DNA of 64,000 bases from Alphaproteobacteria bacterium (GCA_030433215.1 JAUIMC010000002.1:186001-250000), one strand, 5' to 3'. Positions 24,840 through 33,320 are shown, counted from the first letter of the stretch. The notes: generated by a model not told the origin, from the letters alone. Translations and numbers: made by a program.

Positions 24840-26054
24840 TCACTTGAACTGCGCATAATCGACCGGTTTCGTGCGGTCGATATGGCCGATCTTCGCTTCC
24901 ATGGGATATTTTAGTCCCGTGGCGCAGTTAAAGAGGACGACGCGGTCCGATTTCGAGATGCGGCCGTTCTCGAGCGACTGTCTGTAGGCTGCGTAAGTGG
25001 CCGCGCCTTCGGGACACAGCAACACGCCTTCCTCGCGTGCGATGGCGTCGCGGTCCCTGAAAATTTCGTCCTCTTCAACCGCGACCGCGAAACCGCCGGA
25101 CTGGCGCACCGCGCGCAGGATCAAGAAGTCGCCCACAGCAATGGGGACGCGGATGCCTGCCGCCGCCGTCCATGCGTTTTCCCATAGCGGCGCGTGTTCT
25201 TCGCCCGCCTCCCAGGCCTTGACGATTGGCGCGCAGCCGGCCGCCTGAACGGCGATCATCTTCGGGCGCTTCGATCCGATCCAGCCGATGGCTTCGAGTT
25301 CATCGAACGCCTTCCACATGCCGATGAGCCCTGTGCCGCCCCCGGTGGGGTAGAAGATTGCGTCGGGCAGCTCCCAGCCCAGCTGCTCGGCAAGCTCCAG
25401 CCCCATGGTTTTCTTGCCTTCGATCCGGTACGGCTCTTTCAGGGTCGAGACATCGAACCAGCCGGCCTTTTCCTTGCCCTCCCCGACAATCTTGCCGCAG
25501 TCATTGATGAGACCGTTGACGCGATAGACGTCGCCGCCCTGCAGCGCGATCTCCTCGACATTCACCCGCGGCGTGTCGTCGGGACAGAAAATAGTGGTTT
25601 TCATGCCCGCGGCGCTGGCATAGGCCGCCATGGCGGCGCCGGCATTGCCATTAGTCGGCATGGCGAGATGGTTGAGCCACAGCTCTTTCGCCATGGAGAC
25701 CGCAAGCGCCAGGCCCCGCGCCTTGAACGAGCCGGTTGGCAGGCGGCCCTCGTCCTTCACGATGATCTCGCCCGTCACGCCGGCTTTCTTCTCCGTATGC
25801 GCAAGACGGATGAGCGGCGTCACCACCTCCCCGAGGCTGATGCGGTTTTCCGCCTTCTCGACAGGAAGGAATTCACGGTAGCGCCAGAACCCGTCCTTAC
25901 GCTTGGAAAGCGCCTCTTTGCTCAGCGCTTTTGATAAGGCCTCAAGATTATAGCGCACCAGCAAGGGCTTTCCTGCACTGGACAGGCCATGCACGCGTCC
26001 CGCTTCATAGCGCTCGCCCGTGTATGAACATTCAAGATGGGTGACGAAACTCAA
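24840..26054 (-). CDS. thrC: Threonine synthase
   Basis: 404 residues of the PLP fold-type II family. THLECSYTGERYEAGRVHGL at the N-terminus is the threonine-synthase lead-in, the PLP lysine is in LPTGSFKARGLALA near 110, and TGGGTGLIGMWK is the phosphate loop; CATGLKYPME is at the C-terminus. It converts O-phosphohomoserine to threonine. The clade has lost the zinc-ribbon cysteines seen in some relatives. A second enzyme of the longer ThrC type may exist elsewhere; another beta-replacing activity cannot be fully excluded. It begins two bases after the TPR-protein stop, so the two form an operon. Confidence 0.85.
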   Translation of the reverse strand: MSFVTHLECSYTGERYEAGRVHGLSSAGKPLLVRYNLEALSKALSKEALSKRKDGFWRYREFLPVEKAENRISLGEVVTPLIRLAHTEKKAGVTGEIIVKDEGRLPTGSFKARGLALAVSMAKELWLNHLAMPTNGNAGAAMAAYASAAGMKTTIFCPDDTPRVNVEEIALQGGDVYRVNGLINDCGKIVGEGKEKAGWFDVSTLKEPYRIEGKKTMGLELAEQLGWELPDAIFYPTGGGTGLIGMWKAFDELEAIGWIGSKRPKMIAVQAAGCAPIVKAWEAGEEHAPLWENAWTAAAGIRVPIAVGDFLILRAVRQSGGFAVAVEEDEIFRDRDAIAREEGVLLCPEGAATYAAYRQSLENGRISKSDRVVLFNCATGLKYPMEAKIGHIDRTKPVDYAQFK

Positions 26055-26056
26055 TT

Positions 26057-26587
26057 TCAGCGTTCCAGTTTTTGCTGCGCCAGGGTAAAATCGGGATTGG
26101 CGTTCAATGCTTTTTCATAGGCTTCGCGTGCCTTGTCAGGCTGTTTTTTCGCGTCATAGACCAGCCCGATATTGTACCAGGCGGCCCATGGTTTGCTGAC
26201 GCCGATATCAAGCGCGCGTTCGTAATCGGACATCGCCTGCTCGAACCGGGCGCCGAGGAAATAAGAGTTGCCGCGATTGAGATAGGCTTCGCCCAGCGCC
26301 GGGTCTATTTCGAGCGCGTCATTGAAATCGTCGAGCGCGGCGGCGAGATCGCCATTGCGGTTATGAATGAGGCCGCGATTGACCAGGGTTTTCTTGCGGT
26401 CGCTGATCGACAGGCCGGAATCTTTTAGCGCCTTGTCGCAGGGTACGGTGGAGCGGGACAAATCGCTGCGCGCGTTCTGGTAACAGTTCGCCGCATCGGT
26501 GGCCCCGATGGTGGTGACGGACATTTGCGCCGAGGCCGGGGCGGCGCAAAGCAAGGCTACGCAGGTGAGACAGGCCGGGATTTTCAT
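26057..26587 (-). CDS. Periplasmic TPR protein
   Basis: 176 residues. A signal peptide (MKIPACLTCVALLCAAPASA) is followed by about three tetratricopeptide repeats, e.g. ALDDFNDALEIDPALGEAYL then NRGNSYFLGARFEQAMSDYE and a last one ending ALNANPDFTLAQQKLER. It would be a periplasmic or lipid-free scaffold; no partner is evident. A cysteine pair (CYQNARS, PCDKALK) may form a disulfide. It lies two bases upstream of thrC on the same strand and diverges from bdhA. Confidence 0.8.
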   Translation of the reverse strand: MKIPACLTCVALLCAAPASAQMSVTTIGATDAANCYQNARSDLSRSTVPCDKALKDSGLSISDRKKTLVNRGLIHNRNGDLAAALDDFNDALEIDPALGEAYLNRGNSYFLGARFEQAMSDYERALDIGVSKPWAAWYNIGLVYDAKKQPDKAREAYEKALNANPDFTLAQQKLER

Positions 26588-26741
26588 GATTGTCGCTCCT
26601 GTTCGCTGATGGAATGCAGTCTAGCGAGATTGCCGGCCATATCGAAGCCGCCCTTGCGCTGCTCTCATAAAGATGAGTTGTATTGTGCGTTGCAGCAAAT
26701 ATGCTATTCCCGCTCGCGGAAGCAACACAAAGGAATATCCT

Positions 26742-27524
26742 ATGGCTTCTCCCCTCAATGCGCTCATCACCGGCTCCACTTCAGGCATCGGGCTTGGGAT
26801 TGCGACCGCCTTCGCCGCCGAGGGCTGGAATGTCATGCTGAACGGTTTCGGCGACCCGGACGAGATCGAAGGCGTGCGCGCCGGCCTTGAAGAAAAATAC
26901 GGCGTCAAGGTGCTCTACAGCGGCGCCGACATGACCAAGCCGAATGAAATCCGGGAGATGATCGCCGAGGCCGAGACCGCCTTCGGTCAACTCGACGTGC
27001 TCGTCAATAATGCCGGCATCCAGCATGTTTCCCCGGTGGAGGAGTTTCCCGAGGAGAAATGGGACGCCATTATCGCGATCAACCTGTCTTCCGCTTTCCA
27101 CACCATCAAGGCGGCCTTTGCGGGCATGAAGACGCGTAAGTTCGGACGCATCATCAATGTCGCCTCCGCTCACGGGCTTGTCGCCTCGCCGTTCAAGTCC
27201 GCCTATGTTTCCGCCAAGCACGGGATCGTCGGGCTCACCAAGACCATCGCCCTTGAAGGCGCCGAACACGGCGTCACCTGCAACGCCATCTGTCCCGGCT
27301 ATGTGAAGACCCCGCTCGTTGAAAAGCAGATCCCCGACACGGCGAAAGCCCGCGGCATGACCGAGGACGAGGTGATCCAGAAAGTCATTCTCGAAGCGCA
27401 GCCGAGCAAGCAGTTCGTGACCGTGGAGCAGATCGGCGCCCTCGCCGTCTTTTTATGTTCGGACAACGCCGCGCAGATCACCGGAGCCGCGCATCAGATC
27501 GACGGCGGCTGGGTCGCACACTGA
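26742..27524 (+). CDS. bdhA: 3-hydroxybutyrate dehydrogenase
   Basis: 260 residues, classical short-chain dehydrogenase. Cofactor loop TGSTSGIGLGIA, NNAGIQHVSPVEEFP, catalytic Ser in NVASAHGLVAS and Tyr-x3-Lys in SAYVSAKHGIVG, and ICPGYVKTPLVEKQI with the Gln/Lys region typical of D-3-hydroxybutyrate dehydrogenases. It interconverts 3-hydroxybutyrate and acetoacetate in PHB/ketone metabolism. An earlier in-frame ATG exists at 26673, but 26742 has AAAGGA ahead of it and the family N-terminus. The stop shares bases with the start of the patatin gene (TGATG), tying both to PHB turnover. Confidence 0.93.
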   Translation: MASPLNALITGSTSGIGLGIATAFAAEGWNVMLNGFGDPDEIEGVRAGLEEKYGVKVLYSGADMTKPNEIREMIAEAETAFGQLDVLVNNAGIQHVSPVEEFPEEKWDAIIAINLSSAFHTIKAAFAGMKTRKFGRIINVASAHGLVASPFKSAYVSAKHGIVGLTKTIALEGAEHGVTCNAICPGYVKTPLVEKQIPDTAKARGMTEDEVIQKVILEAQPSKQFVTVEQIGALAVFLCSDNAAQITGAAHQIDGGWVAH

Positions 27525-28597
27525 TGGCCAAAGAGGGCGCCAAGAAAATCAATCTCGCTTTTCAGGGCGGCGGCTCCCACGGCGCCGTCACCTGGGGCGT
27601 CGCCGACCGTCTTCTCGAGGATGACCGCCTCGATATCGACTCGATTTCCGGCTCCAGCGCCGGCGCGGTCAACGCCGCCGCCGTCGCCTATGGGTTGCAC
27701 AAGGGCGGATGCGAGGGCGCGCGCCAATCCCTCGATCATCTATGGAGCCGCATCAGCGAGGCGGGCGAAATCTACAGCCCGGTGCGCGCCAATCCGTTCC
27801 CGATGAATTTCGGCCCCGACGATCTCGTCAACGCCTTCACCTATCAGATGTTCGATACAGTGACGCGCGCTTTCTCGCCCTATCAGCTCAATCCTTTCGA
27901 CATCAATCCGCTGCGGGAAATCCTTGAGGACTGCATCGACTTCAAGAGCCTCAGCAAGTGCACGACGACGAAACTGTTCATCGCGGCGACCAATGTGCGT
28001 TCCGGCAAGGTGCATATTTTTCACACCAGGGACGCGTCGACAAAAGTCGTTTGCGCCTCGGCCTGCCTGCCCTTTCTGTTCAAGGCTGTGGAAATCAAAG
28101 GCGAGCATTACTGGGACGGCGGCTATATGGGCAATCCCGTGCTGTTTCCGTTCTTTTACGAAGCCCAGACCTCGGACATCATGATCGTGCACGTCAATCC
28201 GATCGAACGCGACGAGGTGCCGGTCACGGCGTCCGACATCATGAACCGCGTCAATGAAATCAGTTTCAATTCGTCTTTATTACGGGAATTGCGGGCCATC
28301 AGTTTCGTGCAGCGGCTGCTCGATAATGACTGGATCAAGGACGAATACCGCGACCGGCTGCGCAATATCCGCATTCATTCGATCCGCTCCGACCAGGCCC
28401 TTGAAAATTTCGATGTCTCAACCAAGTTCCGCACGGACTGGGCGTTTCTGACCGGCCTGAAACAAAAAGGCCGCGACATCGCCGCCGCGTGGCTTGACGA
28501 ACATTTCGACAAGATCGGCAAGGAATCCTCGGTTGACCTGCACGCCATGTTTGCGACCGGCGAACGCGAAAACACCGCGGAAAAAAGCGCTGTCTGA
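27524..28597 (+). CDS. Patatin-like phospholipase/esterase
   Basis: 357 residues. Oxyanion motif FQGGGSHGAVTWG (residues ~12-24), nucleophile serine in ISGSSAGAVNA (~41-51) and the catalytic Asp in YWDGGYMGNP (~196) form the Ser-Asp dyad of patatins. The C-terminal part matches the bacterial subgroup that travels with bdhA, so a role in PHB granule or short-chain ester metabolism is plausible but inferred. No signal peptide, so cytosolic. Translation is coupled to bdhA through TGATG. Confidence 0.88.
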   Translation: MAKEGAKKINLAFQGGGSHGAVTWGVADRLLEDDRLDIDSISGSSAGAVNAAAVAYGLHKGGCEGARQSLDHLWSRISEAGEIYSPVRANPFPMNFGPDDLVNAFTYQMFDTVTRAFSPYQLNPFDINPLREILEDCIDFKSLSKCTTTKLFIAATNVRSGKVHIFHTRDASTKVVCASACLPFLFKAVEIKGEHYWDGGYMGNPVLFPFFYEAQTSDIMIVHVNPIERDEVPVTASDIMNRVNEISFNSSLLRELRAISFVQRLLDNDWIKDEYRDRLRNIRIHSIRSDQALENFDVSTKFRTDWAFLTGLKQKGRDIAAAWLDEHFDKIGKESSVDLHAMFATGERENTAEKSAV

Positions 28598-28643
28598 CAC
28601 GCGCCTTGCAGATAAGTTCGCAGCCCCGCTTATTAAATTCGCT

Positions 28644-28663
28644 TCATGACGCTCATGTCATGA
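28644..28663. promoter_or_regulatory. Candidate operator before the EF-hand gene
   Basis: TCATGAC and GTCATGA form a perfect 7-bp inverted repeat around six bases, about 100 bases upstream of the EF-hand gene start, within its likely promoter region. The binding protein is unknown. Confidence 0.35.
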
Positions 28664-28763
28664 CCAAGCCTTAACTGGCGGCGGCGCCGAACGTGCTTAA
28701 CTTTGTCATTGTACGGCGCATCCGATGCGTCAAGCCAACAGAAACCTGAAAAGGAGCATGACA

Positions 28764-29282
28764 ATGTTACGTTCGACTCTGATCTGCGCTTCACTGGCCG
28801 CCCTCGCTACAGGCGCCGTCGCGCAGGAGAAAGCCGAATCCGCGCCTGCCGAAGCAGCCGCCAAGGCTGAAACTAAGGCCATCATCGACGCCAAGCAGGT
28901 CGGCACCCGCGATGAAGCCGAGCTGTTCGCCAAATCGGAATTCATGCAGGCGGACCTCGACAGGGACGGCATGCTCGATGAGGGCGAATTCCTCGCCTAT
29001 GCAACGGTTCGCGCTCCGATGAGCAATAAAGCCGCGGAGACCGCCAAGGAGAAAGCGTCCGACAAAGCGCAGGCGCCCGCCGAAGCCAAGGTTGAAAGCG
29101 CGGAAGAAGAATTTGCAGAAATCAGCAATGGCGACGAAGAAATTTCCGAAACGGAACTTGTCGAAAAGCGCGTCGCGCAATTCGATGAAGCGGACGCGGA
29201 TGACGACGAAGAACTGGATGCGACCGAACGCGTTCAGTTCGCACAGATGACGACGCCGAAGGCGCCGAAAAACACGCTTTAA
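28764..29282 (+). CDS. Secreted EF-hand calcium-binding protein
   Basis: 172 residues. Signal peptide MLRSTLICASLAALATGAVA then Q. One canonical EF-hand loop (DLDRDGMLDEGE) and two weaker ones (NGDEEISETEL; ADADDDEELDATE), separated by an Ala/Glu/Lys-rich linker. It is likely a periplasmic or surface calcium binder, possibly a buffer or Ca-dependent scaffold. Two ATGs sit close together; the second (28764) has AAGGAG at proper spacing. A strong terminator follows the stop. Confidence 0.82.
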   Translation: MLRSTLICASLAALATGAVAQEKAESAPAEAAAKAETKAIIDAKQVGTRDEAELFAKSEFMQADLDRDGMLDEGEFLAYATVRAPMSNKAAETAKEKASDKAQAPAEAKVESAEEEFAEISNGDEEISETELVEKRVAQFDEADADDDEELDATERVQFAQMTTPKAPKNTL

Positions 29283-29302
29283 TCGAGCATGCGCAGGCAA
29301 TG

Positions 29303-29337
29303 AGGCCCGCCCTGTTTAATGAGGGCGGGCCTTTTTT
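29303..29337 (+). terminator. Rho-independent terminator after the EF-hand gene
   Basis: An 11-bp perfect stem, AGGCCCGCCCT (29303-29313) with AGGGCGGGCCT (29322-29332), loop of eight, then six T. It ends four bases before the stop of the convergent TonB-receptor gene and may serve both strands weakly. Confidence 0.9.
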
Positions 29338-29341
29338 GCGA

Positions 29342-31474
29342 TCAGAATGCGCCGCGCAAGGTGAGCTTGACACTGCGGCCCGGCAGCGGGGCCACGTCTT
29401 TCAGGAAAGAGGTGGCGAGCCGGGCTTCTTCATCGGTGACATTGTCCGCCCGCAGCTGCACCGACAGCCAGTCGTCGTCGCCGCGCGGGCGCCAGGTCGC
29501 CGCCAGATTGACAAGCGTGTAGCCGTCGGTCGGCAATTCATAATCGGCGATGCGGTCCTGTTTCGCAGCCAGTTCGACTTCGCCCCTGACATCGACAAAA
29601 GGCGACCTGGCCTCTAGGCCGAGGATGGAGCGCAAGGGCGGAATGCGCGGCACGGCCCCCTCGCCCTTGAACTTGGCGTGAACGTAATCGAGTTGCGCGC
29701 GCGCGCCGACATCGACCTCGCCGACCGAGAACAGATCGGCGTCGACTTGCGCCTCGAAGCCTTTGAAGACAGCGTCATGGGCTTCGAAGTTATAGACCGG
29801 CAGTTCGTCTTCCTCCTCACCGGTCGGGATCAGCGCCACGAAGTCCTTATAGTCGGTATAAAATCCATTCAGCGTCATGGAGACGGGGCCGAACTCGCCA
29901 TGCAGCGTGGTTTCGACACCGCGCGCGGTTTCCTTGCCGAGGGCCGGGTTCCCAACCTCGTAAGCGTTCGTGGCGAGGTGCGGGCCATTCGAGAACAACT
30001 CTTCCGGCGCCGGCGCCCGCTCTGTGCGCAAGGCGTTGATCCCGATGAAGACATGGTCCACCGGCTCGATGCCGAGACCTGCCGACACGCTGAAGGCGTC
30101 GAATGACCGGCTTAAGGAAACGCTTTCCGCCTCGGTTTTCGTATGTTCATAGCGTCCGGCGACCTGAAGATGCCAGGCGCCGGCTTCGTATTCGCGCACG
30201 GTGAAAACGCCGAACTGGTCGGTTATGTTGGGCGGCGTGAACGCCTCGGCGCCGATCGCCTCGAAATTGCGGTGCTTGTACTGAAAGCCGGAAGCGCCGC
30301 GGAAGTTGCCGAATTCTTTTTCAAGGAACTCAATCCGGCCTTCAAAACCTTTATTGTTGAAGGTCGTGCCGACTTCGTCGCCCTCAAGCTCCTGGTGGGT
30401 GTAATCGGCGTATCCAAACCGGATTTTGGTCGTGTCGATGAAGAGGAAGGGCTTGTTGAACTCGCCCATCAGATCATAGCGTTCCTGCTCGAGATCGATG
30501 GCGACGCCCTCTTCTTCGTGTTCCTCTTCGCCATGCTCGTCGTCGTGGTCTTCGCCTTCCTCTTCGTGATGGTGATGATGGCCGGGCACGCCATAGACCG
30601 AGCGTGCGATTTTCGCGGACACGCCTATAAAGCCGTCGGGAAACACGATGGAGCCGCCAACGGCGCCGCCTTTCGATTCCATAGCTGTGTTGGGCACGAA
30701 GCCGAACGCTTCTTCCTCCTCTTCGTGCTCATGGGCGTGATCGTCTTCGTCTTCGTGCTCATCTTCCTCGTGGTCATGGTCTTCTTCTTCGGCGGCGCGC
30801 ATGGCGGCGGATTCCGCAAAGCCCGGAATGTCGTAATCCTCGGTGCTGCGGAAATAGCCTTCGCCGTGGAAGACGAAGCTCAGATCCCCGGCCTCGCCCA
30901 CAAGCGCGTCGAAACCGCCGGCGACTTCCTCGGAATCGTCCACAGTGGCGATGCTGCCGCGCACCGCGCCGTCGAGGCCGCCTTCGGGAACAGAGTCGGG
31001 AATGCGCCCGTCAAAGACGTTGACCACCCCGCCTGCGGCGGAGCTGCCGTAATAAAGCGTCGCCGCGCCGCGCACGATTTCGATACGTTCGGCCGTTGCC
31101 GGCTCCACGGCGACAGCGTGGTCGTCGCTCACCGAAGAGGCGTCGATGGACCCGATGCCCGCGTCGAGAACGCTGACCCGGTCGCCGCTGAGCCCGCGAA
31201 TAACAGGACGGCTCGCCGCCGGCCCGAAAAAGGTCGCAGAAATCCCCGGCTCCTGGCGCAAAAGCTGACCAATCGAAGACTCGCCGCGCGAGGCGAGCTC
31301 TTCTTCGGTGAGGACGGAAGCGGCGATGACGGATTCATGTTCGGGGTGGGCGATCGGGGAACCGGTGACGATGATCTCGTCGTCGGCATGGCCATGATCT
31401 TCTTCATCCTGCGCGTAAACGGGCGCGCTCATGGCGAGCGCCGCAGCGCCGCACAACAATAGTTTCTTATCCAC
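29342..31474 (-). CDS. znuD: TonB-dependent outer-membrane receptor, ZnuD-like (zinc)
   Basis: 710 residues. Signal peptide ending VYAQ, TonB box near DEIIVTGSPIAHP, plug domain with PVIRGLSGDRVSVLDAGIGS and the barrel ending in ...LRGAF with a terminal Phe. Two extracellular-loop regions are extraordinarily rich in His, Glu and Asp (about residues 228-260, e.g. EEEDHDHEEDEHEDEDDHAH, and 298-328). Such loops mark ZnuD-type zinc receptors, so zinc (or another divalent cation) capture and TonB-driven uptake is the likely job. It follows a DUF2946-like gene on the same strand with two hairpins between. A palindrome upstream may be a zinc-regulator site. Confidence 0.85.
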   Translation of the reverse strand: MDKKLLLCGAAALAMSAPVYAQDEEDHGHADDEIIVTGSPIAHPEHESVIAASVLTEEELASRGESSIGQLLRQEPGISATFFGPAASRPVIRGLSGDRVSVLDAGIGSIDASSVSDDHAVAVEPATAERIEIVRGAATLYYGSSAAGGVVNVFDGRIPDSVPEGGLDGAVRGSIATVDDSEEVAGGFDALVGEAGDLSFVFHGEGYFRSTEDYDIPGFAESAAMRAAEEEDHDHEEDEHEDEDDHAHEHEEEEEAFGFVPNTAMESKGGAVGGSIVFPDGFIGVSAKIARSVYGVPGHHHHHEEEGEDHDDEHGEEEHEEEGVAIDLEQERYDLMGEFNKPFLFIDTTKIRFGYADYTHQELEGDEVGTTFNNKGFEGRIEFLEKEFGNFRGASGFQYKHRNFEAIGAEAFTPPNITDQFGVFTVREYEAGAWHLQVAGRYEHTKTEAESVSLSRSFDAFSVSAGLGIEPVDHVFIGINALRTERAPAPEELFSNGPHLATNAYEVGNPALGKETARGVETTLHGEFGPVSMTLNGFYTDYKDFVALIPTGEEEDELPVYNFEAHDAVFKGFEAQVDADLFSVGEVDVGARAQLDYVHAKFKGEGAVPRIPPLRSILGLEARSPFVDVRGEVELAAKQDRIADYELPTDGYTLVNLAATWRPRGDDDWLSVQLRADNVTDEEARLATSFLKDVAPLPGRSVKLTLRGAF

Positions 31475-31501
31475 GAGGATAGCTCCTTCAACCTTCTAAA
31501 C

Positions 31502-31563
31502 GCCTCGCGCGGGTTAGCCGCGAGGCTGACAATCAAAACGCAACAGCAGTGTCGGATTGTCAG
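31502..31563 (-). repeat. Tandem hairpins between the DUF2946-like gene and the receptor gene
   Basis: GCCTCGCG (31502-31509) pairs with CGCGAGGC (31519-31526), and immediately beside it CTGACAATC (31526-31534) pairs exactly with GATTGTCAG (31555-31563). The second stem covers the stop of the upstream gene. Only short T-runs follow, so partial termination or mRNA processing is more likely than full termination. Confidence 0.5.
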
Positions 31564-31874
31564 AAGCTTGGAGGGCCGCGGGGATGCGCGGCGCGCACCG
31601 CAATGGCGGCGCGTTCGGTCTGGGCGACAAGCGCGCCCGCATGCCAGACCGCGATGAAGACGGCCAGGGCGAATGTCGTCGTTCCCACCGCCTTGTCGCC
31701 ATTATGGGTGACTAGCGAGAGAACGCAGACCTGACCGTCATGCTTGTGCGGCCCGTCGCCATATTTGGCGGCGTGAGCATCAATAATGGTCTGGGAGGCA
31801 AGAAAGGCGAAGAGCGCGGCCACAAGCGCTGCGCCCGCCCAGTTGCGACAGATTTTGGTTAATCCTGTCCGCAT
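31560..31874 (-). CDS. DUF2946-like small membrane/exported protein
   Basis: 104 residues. N-terminal hydrophobic helix (GAALVAALFAFLASQTIIDA), then a His-rich segment HAAKYGDGPHKHDGQVCVLS, a second hydrophobic stretch (TTFALAVFIAVWHAGALV) and a short tail HPRGPPSF. This matches the pattern of DUF2946 proteins (single helix, HxxxxHxxxC-like motif, RxPP tail) that sit beside TonB receptors and metal systems. It probably handles metal at the envelope; the precise role is unknown. Confidence 0.65.
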   Translation of the reverse strand: MRTGLTKICRNWAGAALVAALFAFLASQTIIDAHAAKYGDGPHKHDGQVCVLSLVTHNGDKAVGTTTFALAVFIAVWHAGALVAQTERAAIAVRAAHPRGPPSF

Positions 31875-31924
31875 CGATTACGCCGTATCCCCTTCAAACC
31901 AGACGGAAATTGTCATCCGCCCGG

Positions 31925-31939
31925 TGTGATAATCTCACA
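31925..31939. promoter_or_regulatory. Palindromic operator candidate upstream of the zinc-receptor operon
   Basis: TGTGA-TAATC-TCACA, a perfect 5-bp inverted repeat with an AT-rich centre, about 50 bases before the DUF2946-like gene start. Position and shape suit a Fur/Zur-family or CRP-like site; the half-site spacing of five differs from the CRP spacing of six. Confidence 0.4.
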
Positions 31940-31954
31940 TTGCGCCGCAAAAGT

Positions 31955-32170
31955 CTATGAGTCCTGAGGCGGCTCGCCGTCCGGGTCGCTCACCCCGTCG
32001 CTGTCGTCCTCGGCGGCGGGAATGGCGTAGCCGCCGGTAAGCCAGCGATGGAGGTCCACATCGGCGCAGCGCTTAGAGCAGAACGGCGCATAGCCGGCGG
32101 CCGCCGGTTCCTTGCAGATCGGGCAAGGGCCGCCTTTGACGCCCTGATTGTCATTGCTCGGAGAGGTCAA
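31955..32170 (-). CDS. yacG: DNA gyrase inhibitor YacG
   Basis: 71 residues. The zinc-binding core CPICKEP...FCSKRCADVDLHRWL is the YacG signature; the tail is acidic (EDDSDGVSDPDGEPPQDS). YacG binds the GyrB C-terminal region and blocks DNA binding by gyrase. It overlaps the 3' end of the RNase E/G-type gene by 20 bases and ends the UPF0262-phosphatase-infA-maf-RNase-yacG operon typical of alphaproteobacteria. Confidence 0.92.
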   Translation of the reverse strand: MTSPSNDNQGVKGGPCPICKEPAAAGYAPFCSKRCADVDLHRWLTGGYAIPAAEDDSDGVSDPDGEPPQDS

Positions 32171-33320
32171 AGCCGGATCCTGTGCTTTCGTCGTCTTCTA
32201 CAATTTCGAAGCGCGCACCGTAGCGTTCCGTCAGGCGGGATTTCCAGTGCGGGCGCGCCGTCAGATAGGCGTTTATGTCATGAGCGAGCGCCAGACGTAA
32301 CCGCGCGGAGGGCGCGGCGTGAAGCCGCCTTTCGAGCCGCGCCAGCGCGAACTTCGTCAAGGCTTCTGTGGTGAACCGCCGCCCCGGAAGAGGCTCGCCG
32401 TTTTTTTGCTCCGTATAGCGGTCCAAGAGGGAAAGCGCGCGATGGGGTGCGGTGAAACTGTAAAGCCCCGACCGCGAAAAGCTCGCCGCCCCCGCGCCTG
32501 GGAGGCCTGCCATGGCCGTTTTCAAATGCGCCTGGAAGCGCTTGCGCCCGGCCTCGCCGGGAATGTCCGGAAAATCGATGACGATATGCCCGCCGATATT
32601 GCGCAGGGAAATCTGCCGCATGGCTTCATCCGCGGCGGCCAGCGCGATCTTCTCGCGCAGGCGTGCCGGAGAAGAAGCGTTAAGCCCGCCCGTGTCGACA
32701 TCGATGGCGGTGAGCGCCTGCGCCTCGTCGATGATCAGCCGCCCGCCTTTTTGAAGCGGCGCAGTGCGATCGAAAGCAGCGTCGAGCGCGGCGTCGGCGC
32801 CATATTTCTCGAACAGCGCTACGGGATGGCTTTCATGAATAACCTTATCAAGGCCCGCCTCTTCCAGCGCGCGGCGCGCAAGGCCGTCATCGACGAGAAC
32901 TTCGTCCGCTTCGGAACCGATCGTCTGAACGGCTTCGACGACCGGATCGGCAAAGGGCGGCAGACGCCCGGGCTTGGCCTCCGGCTGAAGCGCGCCAATG
33001 AAACGCAAGCTTGCGCCTTTGTTCTGGCGCGGCGGCGCTTTCACCTCGACCTCGATCATCGCTCCGTCGATGCAATATTGCTCGTTGCTCTTTTTCAGCG
33101 GCAGGAATGCGTCAGCGCCGTCGCCAAGATCGATGAAGGCCGCCGCCAGCCCCTTGTCCACGGCTTTGACGCGGCCTGCAAAGCGCCGGCCTGCGCGCGC
33201 AAACCCGTCCGTCGCCTCATCGCCGCGCGCCGACCCGAACCAGAACTTCCAGACCTCGTCTTCCTGCAATAGCGCCGCGCGGGTTTCGGCGGCGCCGCAT
33301 TCGATGATCAGGCGCTTCAT
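32151..33320 (-). CDS. Ribonuclease E/G family protein, minimal form
   Basis: 389 residues. An S1-like RNA-binding segment (GRVKAVDKGLAAAFIDLGDG) is followed by the DNase-I-like catalytic domain with the metal-binding aspartates in LTAIDVDTGGLN (~205) and HIVIDFPDIPGEAGR (~248). The CPxC zinc-link that holds RNase E/G dimers is missing, and the protein is much shorter than full RNase E. It may be a reduced RNase G-like enzyme for rRNA or mRNA processing. I take ATG 33320 as start because it overlaps the maf stop (ATGA); a start four codons earlier is possible. Confidence 0.85.
   Translation of the reverse strand: MKRLIIECGAAETRAALLQEDEVWKFWFGSARGDEATDGFARAGRRFAGRVKAVDKGLAAAFIDLGDGADAFLPLKKSNEQYCIDGAMIEVEVKAPPRQNKGASLRFIGALQPEAKPGRLPPFADPVVEAVQTIGSEADEVLVDDGLARRALEEAGLDKVIHESHPVALFEKYGADAALDAAFDRTAPLQKGGRLIIDEAQALTAIDVDTGGLNASSPARLREKIALAAADEAMRQISLRNIGGHIVIDFPDIPGEAGRKRFQAHLKTAMAGLPGAGAASFSRSGLYSFTAPHRALSLLDRYTEQKNGEPLPGRRFTTEALTKFALARLERRLHAAPSARLRLALAHDINAYLTARPHWKSRLTERYGARFEIVEDDESTGSGFDLSEQ

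Noticed and set aside
30143-31462. A 439-codon frame antisense to the TonB receptor, with runs of Phe/Val/Leu that resemble membrane helices
   Set aside because: The hydrophobic runs are the complement of the receptor's His/Glu/Asp codons. The receptor has signal peptide, plug and C-terminal Phe.
31925-31939. A CRP/FNR site
   Set aside because: The half-sites resemble TGTGA/TCACA but the spacer is five, not six, and the gene context favours a metal regulator; kept only as a generic operator candidate.
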